Assembly (NCBI GenBank): GCA_946630645.1
Contig: CAMOZD010000094.1
Location: 1 to 5,646 of the forward strand
Reading direction: 5' to 3'
Source of the DNA: an uncultured Lachnospiraceae bacterium
GTDB lineage: Bacteria; Bacillota; Clostridia; Lachnospirales; Lachnospiraceae
DNA length: 5,646 bases
The notes under the pieces were generated by a model, which saw only the letters and a program-made list of their open reading frames with translations, was not told the DNA's origin and did not search any database. The stretch's first letter is position 1, and each line of letters opens with the position of its first letter. A program made the translations under genes and the position numbers. Below, one piece after another: positions 4,591 to 5,646 of this stretch.

Positions 4591-5646
4591 AGAATGGAAA
4601 GATTATGAACTGGAGGAGATCCCTACCGCCCCCACTCTCTCTTTTGATAGTTTTGAAGAGGAGACGGCAGCACCGGCAGAAATCAAGGAGGAGGCAAGAC
4701 CGGTGGAGGTGCCGGATATCCAGCTGAGTCCGGAGGAGCTGGCCATCGTTGATGATTTCGTGGAAAAGATCGACCTGACTAACAGCCAGGCCATCATGAA
4801 CTACGGTAACGGAACCCAGAAAAAGATGGCTGATTTCTCCGAGAAAGCCATGGGAAATGTCCGGACCAAGGACATGGGTGAGATCGGCGACATGATCGGC
4901 AACCTGGTCACCGAACTTAAGTCCTTTGACCTGGAAGAAGACCAGAAAGGCCTCTTCGGATTCCTGCGCAAGGGCAGCAACCGCTTAAGCACCGTGAGGA
5001 GCCAGTATGCCAAGGTGGAGGATAATGTGACTGCCATCAGCCGGGAACTGGAAAAGCACCAGGTAAGGCTGCTTAAGGACATCAGTATCCTGGATAAGAT
5101 GTATGAGCTGAACCGGACCTATTTCCGGGAGTTATCCATGTACATCTATGCCGGCAAAAAGAAGCTGGACCAGGTCCGGACCACAGAACTGCCGGCCCTG
5201 CAGAAAAAGGCTGCGGAAAGCGGCCTGTTAGACGACGCCCAGAAGGCTTCTGACCTGGCCTCCCAGTGCGACCGCTTTGAAAAGAAGATCCACGACCTGG
5301 AGCTGACCCGATCCATCGCCCTGCAGACAGCCCCCCAGCTGCGACTGGTCCAGGCCTCTGACACAGTCATGGCGGAAAAGATCCAGTCTACCATCGTCAA
5401 CACCATCCCCCTCTGGAAGAACCAGATGGTCATCGCCATCGGCATCGAGCATTCCAGCCAGGCAGCCAAGGCAGAACGCCAGGTCAACGATATGACCAAT
5501 GCCCTCTTAAAGAAGAATGCCGACGCCCTCAAAATGTCCACTATAGAAAGTGCCAAAGAAGCCGAACGGGGCATCGTGGATATCGAGACCCTCAAGCACA
5601 CCAACGAGAGCCTTATCTCCACTCTTGACCAGGTCCTGGCCATCCA
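4583..5646 (+). CDS. telA: TelA-family toxic anion resistance protein (C-terminus cut by window edge)
   Basis: The frame stays open from the ATG at 4583 to the window edge, giving 354 residues plus two bases. TelA proteins of Firmicutes are usually about 360-400 residues, so only a short C-terminal tail is missing. The first 50 residues are acidic and low in complexity. The rest is all-helical without a membrane segment, and contains features I recognise from TelA/KlaA/YaaN proteins: FGFLRKGSNRLSTVRSQYAKVEDNV (split here by function: linker 124-136, then helix), LDKMYELNRTYFRELSMYIYAG (170-191), LWKNQMVIAIG (277-287) and STIESAKEAERGIVDIETL (319-337). The family is linked to tellurite resistance in RK2-type plasmids and to tolerance of cell-envelope antimicrobials in Gram-positives; the mechanism is unsettled. 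AAAGGAG (4571-4577) lies 5 bases before the ATG inside the end of the xpaC-like gene, so translation is coupled. Confidence 0.93.
   Translation, partial: MNKEWKDYELEEIPTAPTLSFDSFEEETAAPAEIKEEARPVEVPDIQLSPEELAIVDDFVEKIDLTNSQAIMNYGNGTQKKMADFSEKAMGNVRTKDMGEIGDMIGNLVTELKSFDLEEDQKGLFGFLRKGSNRLSTVRSQYAKVEDNVTAISRELEKHQVRLLKDISILDKMYELNRTYFRELSMYIYAGKKKLDQVRTTELPALQKKAAESGLLDDAQKASDLASQCDRFEKKIHDLELTRSIALQTAPQLRLVQASDTVMAEKIQSTIVNTIPLWKNQMVIAIGIEHSSQAAKAERQVNDMTNALLKKNADALKMSTIESAKEAERGIVDIETLKHTNESLISTLDQVLAI

Noticed and set aside
5146..5643. Minus-strand open frame of 165 codons
   Set aside because: It is antisense to telA; the plus strand encodes conserved TelA segments over the whole stretch.

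Overview
The window looks like a chromosomal segment of a low-to-mid GC Firmicute, most likely a clostridium of the Lachnospiraceae type. The support is strong GGAGG-type ribosome binding sites on nearly every gene, a sigma-A-like promoter, AT-rich intergenic DNA, and the gene families present: an XpaC/TelA pair, a YcxB-like membrane protein, and a MacB-type ABC ATPase coupled to a large FtsX-type permease. This placement is inferred from sequence character and family knowledge, not from a database match.

The left half (1-2944) is read on the minus strand. From right to left it holds a cytosolic HExxH zinc-peptidase-like protein (1982-2944), a small two-helix YcxB-like membrane protein (1407-1889) followed by a clear intrinsic terminator (1284-1329), then a separate ABC exporter operon. 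That operon has a promoter-like region with a 12-bp palindrome (about 1218-1249), the ATPase (478-1179), and the first 159 residues of the permease, which overlaps the ATPase stop and runs off the left edge. The right half (3418-5646) is read on the plus strand: a good sigma-A promoter (3329-3357), an XpaC-family protein (3418-4590) and a TelA-family 'toxic anion resistance' protein (4583 onward, cut at the right edge close to its expected C-terminus). A 473-bp intergenic region separates the two divergent groups.

XpaC and TelA homologues sit side by side in Bacillus subtilis as xpaC-yaaN, and here they overlap by 8 bases, so they are almost certainly translated together. TelA-family proteins are linked to tolerance of tellurite and of cell-envelope antimicrobials. 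Together with an envelope-type ABC exporter and a YcxB-like protein nearby, the window reads as a small envelope-stress neighbourhood; that common theme is inference.

The points that most deserve a second look are: a 16-bp inverted repeat that would bury the ribosome binding site of the YcxB-like gene in a hairpin; a run of pentapeptide repeats inside the permease's first extracellular domain; the uncharacterised cytosolic HEFTH protein divergent from xpaC-telA; and a winged-helix-like segment between the membrane anchor and the C-terminal domain of the XpaC homologue. No RNA gene, CRISPR array, insertion sequence or attachment site was seen.
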